Below, one piece after another: positions 12,203 through 23,717 of a stretch of 64,000 bases of DNA (its first letter is position 1; the number at the start of each line of letters is the position of its first letter). Position numbers and translations under genes: made by a program. The notes beneath the pieces are model-generated. The model was given only the letters and a program-made list of their open reading frames with translations, was not told the origin of the DNA and searched no databases. Source of the DNA: Bugula neritina (lineage: Eukaryota; Bryozoa; Gymnolaemata; Cheilostomatida; Bugulidae); contig OZ037771.1 of NCBI GenBank assembly GCA_964035545.1, positions 8,914,408-8,978,407 of the forward strand. Direction: 5' to 3'.

Positions 12203-12564
12203 CAGACTGAGCGATATGTAAAATTTTTAATAAAATCAGTGTATAAATTACACGTTTACACCAATTCTATTGAGGTTATCTAAAAACTTTGAAAAGCCTC
12301 TAATACACAAATATCTTATAACACTATATTCCAATTTTTGCAGAGATATGTTGCTTGGGAATTGAATAATTCGTGGGGCACTGAGACCATGTTTTTTTAT
12401 GCGAAAATGGGCAATTTTTGACTGTTTTTGGAGCATAAAAATGCAACGAGTTGGGTAGGTGAAAATTTTAAAAAAGCCTCTAATAGAGCAGCAAAATATT
12501 TACAAGATGGTTTTTGAATTTTTATTCTAGCCTCAAAATTAGTCGAGTTATGAGTGGGGCACTG
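12203..12564 (+). repeat. Two diverged tandem copies of an about 180-bp unit
   Basis: The words AAGCCTCTAATA (12293 and 12473) and GTGGGGCACTG (12373 and 12554) recur 180-181 bp apart in the same order, with loosely similar sequence between. It looks like two copies of an old tandem or satellite-type repeat. Confidence 0.5.
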
Positions 12565-14514
12565 TTTCATATATAATTATAATGGAGCAATGAAATTACT
12601 GATTCAGTAGAAGGATGACCTTAATCAAGCTGTGACATTCTCATAGTCTGATTATTTTGCGCTTCAGTTTACTTTAATGTGATAATTTAAAAAATTGCTT
12701 CACATGCATATTACAAATGCATGAACCTACGCTAACCATAAATTATTTGCTTGTGTACTCACTACTGTTTTATTTTAAATTTATATAGCAGTAGCTTTTT
12801 TAATCAATCACATATTAATCTGCAAGAGTTTAATTGCACAGATAATGTAGACATTTTGTATAAAAATTAGTATTAACATGTAATGCCTTGCATGTGGGTC
12901 TATATTGCCAGTTGGTATCATCACCTATAATACCATGTTGATAACCCTTTCTTGTATACGATTTACTTAGCGAAACAGCATGATTATCTTACAAATGTAA
13001 TGACATCAGCCGTGGGACAATATAGTCTAGAATCTAGACTCTAGATTCTTTTAACTGTGAAGTAATCAGCCTCAACCCATTGCTGGATGAAGTGCCTACA
13101 CTTAGCTGTGAAGCTACTGCAATAACATCAACAATTTTACTAATGAGTTTTCAATACATGTTTTAGTCAGTTGGGTAAAATACAAAGGTTCTCTGGTATA
13201 TGCTAGAATAAATGATGATTAAACATTGGATTTGATGAACATTTTTTCATGTTGTGTGATGCAACATGATAGTTACAGAGAAAACGCTGATCCCACTAAA
13301 ACTGTAATGAAGGCATTATATTTCAACACTGACTGCATACAACATTGTTACCAACAGAATATTATCCATATATGAGTTTGTATTTTGCAAAATAAGCATC
13401 GAGTCTGAGCTGCCATTTTCTTTCACCCAAAAACCATTAATATCAGACTTTAGCTTACAAAGCATAGTGGTATAGCACATGCATATACAATAGCACACCA
13501 AAAAAATATTATTAAGTGCTACACTTTATTGGTTACCAAGGGTGGCTGCAGAAAGCAGAGCAGACTATTATAATCTTTTCTAAAAGAGGTGCAAACAGTA
13601 AGCTTACACCTCCAGGACTATTTAGGATATCAAGTCCTTTATGGGTTGATTGCTCTTTTAACCTGGATTCTAAGAATAGCAATTAATTTAGTTTAGAGTT
13701 ACTGCATTCTAGTCAGTTGAAAATGGCCTTTCTTTCCAGGTGGCATGGCCAGGAAATAAGTAAATACTGTAAGAGGATCGCCATGTAGTAGAAATAGGTG
13801 TGCTCCGGAAGCACTATAGTGAAGTTTTAATGGCTGGCATATGGTATTGGATACTAGCCCTCAGAATGTTTTTGTCATCTTCCTGCCTCAATGGTGGTTG
13901 ATGATTACTTTGAGTGAGGAAAAACATGTATTGAAAACTCATTAGTATAGCTTCAGAGCTAGGTGCAGATATTTCCTCGAACAATGACTTGAGACTGAGA
14001 AGCTCACGTTAAATATCACTTAAAATGAAGCAAGCTGCTAACAAAATTACTTCATAGTTGAAAAAACTGGACTATATTGTCCTATGGCTGATGGCATTGC
14101 ATTTGTGGGATAAACATGCTGTTTCACTAAGGAAATCATGTACAAATTGGTGATGATACCAAGTAACAGTATAGACTAGCATGCCAAGCACTACAGGTTA
14201 AAGCTCATTTTTATATAAATCGTCTATGTTTTCTGTTGCTAAAAGCTGTGCATTTTAACTCCTGCAAATAAATATGCAACCAAGTCAAAAAAATTACTGT
14301 TGTAATTTTTTTAAGTAAAATAATGGTGGGCACATAAGCAACTATAATTTATGCTTAGCACATGCTTATACATGTGTTTGTCAGTGTGCTGTAAATATAT
14401 GCTAGTGATGATAAATATGGTGCAGCACTGCCATTACAGTTCGCTGACTGTGCTATGCTATTGCTACTGTTTTGCAATAGTAACAACAGTGTTTGATTCG
14501 CTGCACCTAAACAG

Positions 14515-15206
14515 TGTCTACCTTCGATGAAATCACCTAAGTTATATAGCTGCCTATGGTTTATTACAAACCAAGTCAGAAAACTGGCATAGCAATATAA
14601 GCCAAAACAGATTTCGCAATACTAATAATTTCCCCATACACTGAAGTGTTGTAGATGACTACAGCGTGATCAGATTATAAAACTCAACCAAAAAAGGGGT
14701 GTGTACCAACTCTAAAATATCACCACTATAACTTATATAAAACTCTACATTTTCAAATGCAAATGAATTATTAGGCCAATCAGATACAATCATTAGCTGG
14801 TCATGTAGAGTCCAGCCAATCAGAATTGTATAAAGTTGCAGCCAGCCAGCGTGCTACTCATCTGCCAAAAACAACCAACCAATTTACCACTATGTCGATG
14901 AAAATGTCATTAAATGTGTTTTGCCAAAACAGCTGGGGTTGTGGTCAAACTGCTCCAGGGTAATTTTTCAGGAATACATTCTTTAAATGCATTTTTTAAG
15001 CACTTAATTTAAACATTTTGAAAAATGAACTCATGATTCATAAATTTAAGATATGAAATAAAATAATGCATGTAATAAAAGTTGCACAGCTATTTCCTAG
15101 AAGTATGCATTTTGCATTTGAACTTGCAGAAGTTTATATAAGTTATAGTGGTGAGTATCTAGAATTGGTTCAAGGTACTAAATGTACCAATCTTACATGG
15201 TCTATT
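14515..15206 (-). repeat. Right arm of the 692-bp inverted repeat
   Basis: Reverse complement of 6214-6905; paired positions sum to 21420. The two arms can form a long hairpin or support inversion of the 7.6 kb between them. Confidence 0.9.
14720..15154 (-). mobile_element. MITE-like unit inside the right arm
   Basis: Mirror copy of the TIR-bounded unit at 6266-6700, beginning TCACCACTATAACTTATATA at 14720. Confidence 0.6.
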
Positions 15207-15891
15207 GGTCTCACTGTGCTAAATACCAATAGAAATAGAAATCATGGGGATATCACGTTTTTTATGTTTTTATTATTCGTTTCTTTTCACCTTGTGTTAA
15301 AAAGACAGAACTAAGATTTATATGTTCAGGACTTCTTTTGAAAGAATATATAATGAAATAGAAAGTAGACAACTCTGCCGTAAAACTGAGCTAATAAAAT
15401 AAAATATTATTTCAAGAAAAATGCGTAATCAAGTGACAGCAGGAAGTTCCCTTACAGCAGACTCTCTGTGAGTTAGCAATAAAAGACCTTATCTGCACAA
15501 GGAATTACTGTTAGATAACACAAATACTTTAGATTTAGCAAATATCTAAGAATGTGAGATTAATTATAACAAACAGTTGCACAACTTATCTGAATAGATA
15601 TATACTCTATTATATATACATCACACATGTACATTACAAATTATCGCAATCAGAAAATAAAAGCTCCTCAAAATCAGCATAATTTATAATTTAGTATTTA
15701 TAAAATGAAAATCATTTTGGTGAATCTACTGGTACATTATATATTTCAAGAATAAATATAATTTTGCAAGTTCATCTGCATGCAAATCATACAGCAATTA
15801 AAAGTCTAGCAATAGGCACCCCAAAGATAAAATATAAAATGGATAACCCAGAATACCATACTTGACCTGCTAGTTAGGAGTACTGCTCTGT
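15207..15891. other. Non-coding, presumed 3' flank of the RNF13-like gene
   Basis: No coding frame. It would hold the 3' UTR of the minus-strand gene that ends at 15892. I did not find a convincing polyadenylation signal. Confidence 0.4.
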
Positions 15892-18800
15892 TCAGACTAT
15901 AATATTATTGGAAATAAGTGGTGCTCTGTCACCTTCAACCAGCTGTGGCTGAAACACTGAGTCATCGGTAGCATCTACCTCCCCATGCGTAGCTGCTGAC
16001 GGCACATCAGCAGATGGTTGTGAAATAGCGGGCAGTGGTGATGCAGCGGAAGAACTTAGCATTAGATCGGTTGTCCGGCTGTGGGGATACGGGTTTAGGG
16101 AATGTCCTGCATCATGGCGCTCCTGAGGACAGTTCCTGGAAACCTTAAAGACAACAAGAAACTTTAAAAAGTCAAGTTAAGTGACAGTATTCGTCATTCC
16201 ACCTTCATTCCAGCTTCTCTCACTCAGTTAAATCATGCATTGACTGTTTAGGTTTATTTCATTTTGAAAACACAGCTAAACAACGCCATGATATTAGCTG
16301 ATTCAAAGACATGCAAAGTCATATCATGTGTGTAAGTGAGCCATTATTATGAATTAATTCAACACAAGTAAGTACAAAACTTATAATTAAACTAATATGC
16401 TTGTGCACTACCCTGAAGTTGTATTTAGCTGATAGTCAAGATATATATCAATAATTCAACGCTGCATAAATGTAACGTGCCAGGATTTTTTCAAATTTGA
16501 TTTTTTATTTATACATAATATTTGTCACAACTACTAGCTATTAGTGTTACGGTAGAAGTCCCATGATACACACCTGCACCAAAATATTGGGCCGCAAATC
16601 ATTTTCAGTATCAGACACCTCATCACTGGAAGAAGCAAATGGGTTTTCTTCATACCCCAACCTCCTATGAGATGACCTTTGATCAGCTCTGTTAGTATAA
16701 GCAGAGTTTGATGTGTGTCCTTCTGCAAATCACACCTGATTTTTAGCCATAGTTTTTACAAACTAATAAGACAAGTATGCCAGGTTATTTAGTGTGACAC
16801 TTGGTTTGTAAGACTGAAGCAGACGCACCTGTTGCACCATACGGTCTGCCACCACCGACGGCACCCAGACCCTCGGAAGGCGGTACTCTACTGGCACCAG
16901 CAGGAGGAGGAAGTAGTGGCGTCCTCTCAGAGGAAACTGGGTCACCAGAACCTTCATCTGAGTCAGAGGAGTTGGAGGAACGCCTGCGCCCCCTGCGAGC
17001 TGCTCTGGGTATGACTCTCCTCTTGCACACTGGGCACGTCTTCTTGTTCTTCAAGAGCCAGGGGTCAATGCACTTCTGGTGGTAAGCTAGAATCACAATG
17101 CAAAAGAACATGGCATGATAATCTTCAACAGACTACAGACATGTGAGCCTGAAGCTTTCAGACAAATATTATTCACTTATTACAGGGAGAAGACTTGGCA
17201 GTTGGAAAATACGACCTGTTTTCTTTATAATTCTAAATGAAAAAATGGATAAAGTTATTAAGAAAAGACAAGACTTGTAATTGAAACAAACCTATGCTAT
17301 TTACGATCAAGTTTTACAAGTTGCCAGCGCAGATTCAGTGAAAATACAACTACAAAAATAGACAAGCGACAAGCACACAGTAGACAGATGTGTTGTGCAG
17401 CATTTTACTGAGTATCAGGGAGCAGCTCAACATCTTATGAAATCTATAGAATTGCTGCTCGAACCAACCACCACTTCGTGGTGAAAACAGTTTACAAGAC
17501 TTACATTAAAATCTCTTCGACTAGTCTAATTGATTCTGAGAATACAATACCACTAACTGTGAGCACTGAGATAATAGCTGTAAGCACTGTTGTTTTCAAT
17601 TTATTGCTTCTAATAGTAAATATAGAAAGAAAAAAAAGAAAAATCTTGAGCTAAGCTAAGGAAAAAAATGAGTACAAAAAGAAGCAAAGGGGTACTGTCC
17701 GATAGCTTGAAGCTAGTAAGGAGACAGCCCGGCTTTCTATAGAATACGAAAAACCCCTGCCCAATCAATACAGCAAGAAGGCCCTATTCGTACCAGCAGC
17801 ACCATACTCCGCCCATAGACGGTCTGCTAACCTTGACTTCACCATCTCAGAAGTCATGCTCTCAAAATCATATAAATATTTATTAAACAACTTGGCAGCT
17901 TCAAATAACATAGACCTTTGCCCTTTGTTTTAAATTTAATAGTTTTAATTGCATTGCTGAATTTCAATCTTGTCTCATAATTATGATCTATGGACAGCCC
18001 TGAGTTACTAACTGTGAGTACTGAGTTACTAACTGTAAGTACTGAGATACTAACTGTAAGTACTGAGTTACCAACTGTGAGGACTGAGATACTAACTATA
18101 AGTACTGAGTTACTAACTGTAAGTACTGAGATACTAACTGTGAGTACTGAGATACTAAGTGTAAGTACTGAGATACTAAGTGTAAGTACTGATATACTAA
18201 CTGTAAGTACTGAGTTACTAACTGTAAGTACTGAGTTACTAACTGCGATTACTGAGTTACTAAGTGTAAGTACCGAGATACTAAGTGTAAGTACTGAGTT
18301 ATTAAGTGTAAGTACTGAGATACTAACTGTAAGTACTGAGATACTAACTGTAAGTACTGAGATACTAACTGTAAGTTCTGAGTTACTAACTGTGAGTACT
18401 GAAATACTAACTGTGATTGCAAGGAAGTAAGCGTATCTTTTCTCCCACTTCATAATCCTCTAAGCATATTGCGCAGCAATCATATTGGTCATCAGCCTTG
18501 TATTTAACCAGTGGCAACTTCTTCAGCTGCTTCTTTGATATCCTTGACCTTTGCTTTCTACGTATAGCCTGACACCACCGAACAACCTGTCATTACATAT
18601 CAAAGACTGCATCTAAATGAAGCATTTATATTTTAAAAGTAGAGCCACCACCAACTGCATTAAGAGAGGATCCAGCTTTGTTAGCAAGTTTAACTCATCA
18701 GCGAGATCTGACTCACTTGCCCGCGCAGTGGAAGTTGATGCTGGTTATATACATGTTATGCATTCGAGAGCAGCCGTGGTCTAGGGGTTAGAGCGTTTGC

Positions 18801-19539
18801 CTAGTAAGCATGAAGTCATGGGTTCGAGCCCCGACATAGGCCATTGGTGATGCTAGGAACAGCATCCAGTCATAATTGCTCCTGTGCCCCATCTGAATAA
18901 GTCCTTAGCCCAAATTTAACAAAAAAAACCTTTCCCCCAGAGGTTCTCACATAATAGTGACTATAAGCTTGTGTGAGTTTTTATATACATGTTATGGATT
19001 CAACAGAATATCTGTTACAGCACACAAATGAGCTGATGAATATTCAATCATAGTGATACTAGACCCTCAGGTGTCAAGCTCAATAACGGCCAATTTACTA
19101 TTTACACCTAATTCGTTCACCAGCTACACAGCTAGTTCTCTCACTGGTGAGAAGGGGGGGGGGGTGAACATGCCTAGAATGATGAAACCAGTCTAAGAAA
19201 AAAACTCTAAACTCTAAATTACTTATTTAAATAATGTATACAATTTTTATTCCTATATAAATATTTTAGTGACATAGCATCAACAGCTGCTGTTTATATA
19301 TATTCACACTTGTTTCATGGAAGTGGACACAGTATACTGAATATTGTGTGTAGCTCACTTAGCATCAGTTGGTAAGAAGGGAATTGGGACTTACCATCAC
19401 CACAATGGCTATCAGTAGTACCCCAACAAAGGAGAAAGCCATGGGTATGAGGATCTTGTATGGGTCAAGGTTATCCACTCCCGGGAGTGGTTGAATCTCG
19501 GCTGATGTGCTGCAGAGATACAATACATATATACAATAT

Positions 19540-19579
<40 letters not shown>

Positions 19580-22500
19580 ATATATATATATGTATATATG
19601 TATATATATACATACACATATATACTATACACCTATACAATACACCTATACAATACATATATACAATACACATATACAATACACATATACAATGTACATA
19701 ATTATACAATACATATATACAAAAAATATATACAATACATATATACACACATATCACGTACATACACACATATGACATACACACATATCACGTACATACA
19801 CACATATTACATACACACATATCACGTACAGACGTATTAATAGCCAGATATTTACAGTTGAGGTGTAGAAACTTACATCTCATGCACCTGATTAGGATAG
19901 CTGTGTTGGCACAGGGCATGGCCGTCACTATGAGTAACAAACACAGCGGGGATATTAATCAACTTCGATACTGATTCTAAATGAAAAATAAAAGACAATT
20001 ATACTATAACTGCAGATGTATGACTGCATAGCTTCGGCCTAAAAGCATTACACATGGTTGAAGCGAATCTCCCAGATTCACTAACTGTAACACTAAACAT
20101 GAGATAGACAGTAGAGAGATTACTAGTTGAAATGTAAAACAGGTGTTGTTTAAAGAATTCGTTTCTTCTATTTTGTTTCTGTATGCTACTGTAATACAAG
20201 CGTAGTGAAAGTATAATAATGGCATAGTGCAAGTATAGTACAGGTATATTGCAAGTATAGCACAGGCATAGTGTGAGTATAGTACAGGTATAGTGCAAGT
20301 ATAGTACAGGTATAGTGCAAGTATAGTACAGGTATAGTGTAAGTTTAGTACAGGTATAGTGCAAGTATAGTACAGGTATAGTGCAAGTATAGTACAGGTA
20401 TATTGCAAGTATAGCACAGGCATAGTGTGAGTATAGTACAGGTATAGTGCAAGTATAATAATGGCATAGTGCAAGTATAGTACAGGTATATTGCAAGTAT
20501 AGCACAGGCATAGTGTGAGTATAGTACAGGTATAGTGCAAGTATAGTACAGGTATAGTGCAAGTATAGTACAGGTATAGTGTAAGTTTAGTACAGGTATA
20601 GTGCAAGTATAGTACAGGTATAGTGCAAGTATAGTACAGGTATAGTGCAAGTATAATAATGGTATAGTGTAAGTTTAGTACAGGTATAGTGCAAGTATAG
20701 TACAGGTATAGTGCAAGTATAGTACAGGTATATTGCAAGAACAAAGATAGTGTAAGTACAATACAAATGCACTGTAAGCATATCGTTATTATACTGTAAT
20801 CTAGCATATATTTGCACCATATGTAATACTTACTGCTGGTACATGTACAATACACACAGTGTAAGTAAAATGTACACGTACTCAACTTACCGTTATCTGA
20901 ATTCATTTGCAGCAAACTGTCTTCATAATTGAATACGATAACGGCACTATAGCCACTTCTCTGTGCATTTAACACCTAGAAATAAAAAGCAATGATAAAT
21001 GGGTATAATAAGCAAGGGTAACAACCCTTCACTTATAGGGTATGTGTGTTGGGGATGGGATATGTGTGTTGGGGGATGATATGTGTGTTGGGGGATGATA
21101 TGTGTGTTGGGGGTTGGTATGTGTGTTAGGGATGGGATATGCATATTATAATGCAGTGAGAGGTGAGAGCTCTAGTGTTTACAAGGTTGAGCTAATGGCA
21201 CATATATTTAATATAATATGGTTATTGGCTGAAGGAGCTGTAGTAGGGGAATGCTGTACTGGTTTGATCTTTGGACTGATGGGAGATATAAGACGTGCAG
21301 AAGCTAAGATAAAGACATGGATGAGTAAAGTGTTAGACGTGGGCAGGTGTAATACAATGCACGACCAAGTAATTCTTACTACTTTACTTTTCCCACCAAT
21401 TCTTGTATATTATTAGAAATTGTTAGAAACTCAGGGTAATAATATGAGAGTCTACATTCCTGCTTCCTGATCAACAGTGAGTGTGTAGTAAAACAGTGAG
21501 TGAGTAGTAAAACAGTGAGTGAGTAGTATAACAGTGATTGTGTAGTATAACTGTGAGTGTGTAGTATAACTGTGAGTGTGTAGTATAACAGTGAGTGTGT
21601 AGTATAACTGTGAGTGTGTAGTATAACTGTGAGTGTGTAGTATTACAGTGGGTGTGTAGTATAACAGTGAGTGTGTAGTATAACTGTGAGTGAGTAGTAT
21701 AACAGTGAGTGTGTAGTATAACAGTGAGTGTGTACTGTGTAGTATAACAGTGAGTGTGTAGTATAACAGTGAGTGTGTACTGTGTAGTATTACAGTGAGT
21801 GAGTAGTATAACACTGAATCAGTTTCATAGATAATATGATAACCTAATGATCTAATAATATACCTTCAGTCCACAGCCCGCGACACATGAGTACATGCAC
21901 AGTTAGAGTGAGATATAAAAATTGACATCTTATTCACACAAACTGAAACTCTCATACTTCTGGCTTTATAACAAGTTTAATATGTACTGCATCATATAGC
22001 ACTAAGACACACTGCACAATATGGAGGAAAGTATTGCAGTTATCATAATTTAAAATTCCTAGCAGTCACAGAGGTTCAACTATGCCAACTTAGTTCTGAA
22101 AACAAAACAGAAAGAAGTGGGAAGGTTAGCAAAGCTTTCATTAACACCAAAACCGTAGGCTATTTTCTATACTAAACAGAGTATTTATTGCGGAGTGGGG
22201 CAACTCCCCACCGAATCTTCCAGCTAGTTTGCCTGGCAACACTCACCTTAGTGACAAAACTACAACTTGTTCGATAACTGGTTGATCCTTTGGTTGATCT
22301 TTTGACTATAGCAATCCATGGGAGATTTTGTGGAGAGTAAACGGCTGGAGATGGTGGTGGAGAGATGGTGGAACACGCGTCCAGGGGGTCAGCTTGGTGT
22401 AGCAAACCCTGTATGAGATTAGAATCAGTTCTGTAGAATACCTTTACAGTTCACTTATATTCTTGAAATAATTAGCAGTCATTGGCCTCTGTACATTTCA

Positions 22501-23717
22501 TGCTTTTATAATTAATCAACATTTTACTCCTATTTCAGAATAAAGAATTTGATTGCATCCCGAAATAGTGGGCGCATGCAAGATATTTTAAATTACAGTT
22601 AATATTATAATAGTAAATTCATGCCAGCCATTTTACATTACATCCTCCCGCTACTCGAACAGGACAAAGCAGAGATAGGTGAGACATTTTACATTACATT
22701 ACGCTGAGTTATTACTTTGCTGGACTGAGTCAAGTGATAGTTTTCAGTGTAAAAAAGTGTTTTGGTGAAAACAATTGGAGAAAAAAAACAAATATGTGAA
22801 TTTGCATGAAAAAAATCCCCTGAGAACAAAATGTGTAATTCTAGAGCAAAGAAACCATGTCATTTGAATACTAGAACAATTACAAGACGGCTACTAGAGT
22901 AGTTACTGTGAGGTATACTAGTCTATGCAACTGATCACTGCACAGTCAATATCATGCATCAGAAAGCAAACAGAAGTGAACAACTTTCTTATTTTGTAAG
23001 CATAGCCTTTCCCTCAAGATTTATGTAAACATATTCCGATTCAGCAACAAAAATAGATGCAAGTATTTGAGCACTTGTACTATAAAAATTATCTTTACAA
23101 CAGGCTGACGAGTTGGCATTAGACAGGTAATCAAGACTACCAGGTGAAGGTCATCGATAAGTAATAGTGCATAATATTATATGAATGATAATCAAGAAGA
23201 TTGAAGTTACCCAACACCTGTTGTCACTATATTCTCAACAAAAAATAAACTTACCTTAAAATACGGCTTATTTGGTAGTTCACCTCCAAACCTAGCTGCG
23301 GCATAACTATAACTGGCCTCAATTGTACTTCGATTTAAATTTGTCTGCAATGATACCAATACAAAAAGACCTGAACAAATGAATTTTATAAAAGTTAATT
23401 TACTGAATCTAACCATAAGAAGCAAGCCCAGTACACCAATTTCATCATGATTGACTATTTAGAGCAGTTTGAGGAAACAAATGGATTTATTACTGAAGTG
23501 TGCTGTAACATAAAAAATTGAAAGTATAATAACTATCATCATAAGAAAGCAGATGCTTTCTAGCTGGGCAGCTGGTAAAGTGTAAAAACTAAAGGCTACT
23601 TGTAAAAGTACAAACCAGGGTAATATCACCATCCCAGCCGAGACCATTATAAGACAGTGTATTGCCAACATAACAGCTTAGTGAGAGCAGAAAGCAGGAG
23701 ACACGAATCCAGCTCAT
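15892..23717 (-). CDS. RNF13: RNF13/RNF167-like PA-TM-RING E3 ubiquitin ligase, 10 exons
   Basis: Exons on the minus strand: 23616-23717, 23255-23344, 22247-22408, 20891-20975, 19877-19976, 19395-19509, 18412-18586, 16829-17086, 16574-16722, 15892-16143. All have GT-AG borders and compatible phases (1488 nt, 495 aa). The order is signal peptide (MSWIRVSCFLLSLSCYV), a protease-associated domain (ARFGGELPNKPYFK, PWIAIVKRST, VLNAQRSGYSAVIVFN), one membrane helix at about 198-218, a basic juxtamembrane stretch, and a RING-H2 at 256-297 (CAIC...LPCNHTYHQKCIDPWL...CPVC). The tail is Ser/Asp/Pro-rich and longer than in human RNF13 (381 aa). This family sits in endosomal and lysosomal membranes, lumenal PA domain inside and RING in the cytosol, and ubiquitinates membrane-trafficking targets. 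It is transcribed divergently from the ATP1B-like gene. Its introns hold several minisatellites; one starts at the exon 7 donor. RNF167 is the alternative orthologue. Confidence 0.88.
18001..18415 (-). repeat. 21-bp minisatellite starting at the exon 7 splice donor
   Basis: About 20 units of a 21-bp word (plus strand: TAACTGTAAGTACTGAGATAC). On the coding (minus) strand each unit contains ACAGTTAGT, the same sequence as the real exon/intron border (CACA|GTTAGT at 18412/18411). The first unit overlaps the last four exon bases. Because 21 is divisible by 3, long frames are open on both strands across it. These are not genes. Confidence 0.92.
18766..18980 (+). mobile_element. tRNA-headed SINE with target-site duplication
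   Basis: The head has pol III box A (TGGTCTAGGGGTTAGAGCG) and box B (GGTTCGAGCCC) motifs, followed by a tRNA-unrelated body ending TGTGAGTTTT. It is flanked by TTATATACATGTTATG at 18745-18760 and 18981-18996, a duplication that continues as CATTC/GATTC. A diverged relative lies at 36871-37101. It is in intron 6 of the RNF13-like gene, in the opposite orientation. Confidence 0.88.
19520..19830. repeat. TA and ATAC microsatellite block
   Basis: Mixed (TA)n, (ATACAA)n and (CACATA)n tracts in intron 5 of the RNF13-like gene, right beside the exon 6 acceptor. Frames across it are low-complexity artefacts. Confidence 0.85.
20196..20746. repeat. 22-bp minisatellite with a 240-bp higher-order repeat
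   Basis: About 25 units of TATAGTGCAAGTATAGTACA + GG in intron 4 of the RNF13-like gene. Variant units recur in the same order 240 bp apart: the AATAATGGCATAGTGC junction at about 20216 and again at about 20456. A block of about 11 units was therefore duplicated. The reverse strand is open in several frames, giving spurious frames of up to 323 codons. Confidence 0.88.
21035..21135. repeat. 19-bp G-rich minisatellite
   Basis: Five units of ATGTGTGTTGGGGGATGAT with variation, near the exon 4 acceptor of the RNF13-like gene. On the coding strand it is a C-rich pyrimidine-biased tract about 60 bp upstream of the 3' splice site. Confidence 0.8.
21472..21812. repeat. 19-bp minisatellite (GTGTGTAGTATAACTGTGA)
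   Basis: About 18 units in intron 3 of the RNF13-like gene, with occasional TACTGTG insertions. It does not touch a splice site. Confidence 0.85.

Larger units (their letters stand above)
6906..14514. other. 7.6-kb gene-free spacer between inverted-repeat arms
   Basis: AT-rich sequence with no frame above about 105 codons and nothing resembling a conserved domain. Contents noted: a TA dinucleotide run near 8784-8824, an AAT run near 10015-10030, a poly-G run near 10503-10511 and two diverged copies of an about 180-bp unit (12203-12564). No transposase or RNA gene was recognised. Confidence 0.6.

Noticed and set aside
15066-15314. 82-codon plus frame near the right inverted-repeat arm
   Set aside because: It starts within the non-coding repeat arm. 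Most of it recurs inverted at the left arm, without a family match.
17854-18453. 199-codon minus and 146-codon plus frames of ISVLTVS/ELLTVST repeats
   Set aside because: They are translations of the 21-bp minisatellite, open only because 21 is a multiple of three. The real exon 7 reads a different frame and splices out at 18412.
20004-20975. 323-codon Tyr/Leu-rich frame
   Set aside because: It is a translation of the 22-bp minisatellite. Only the exon 4 segment (20891-20975) is coding.
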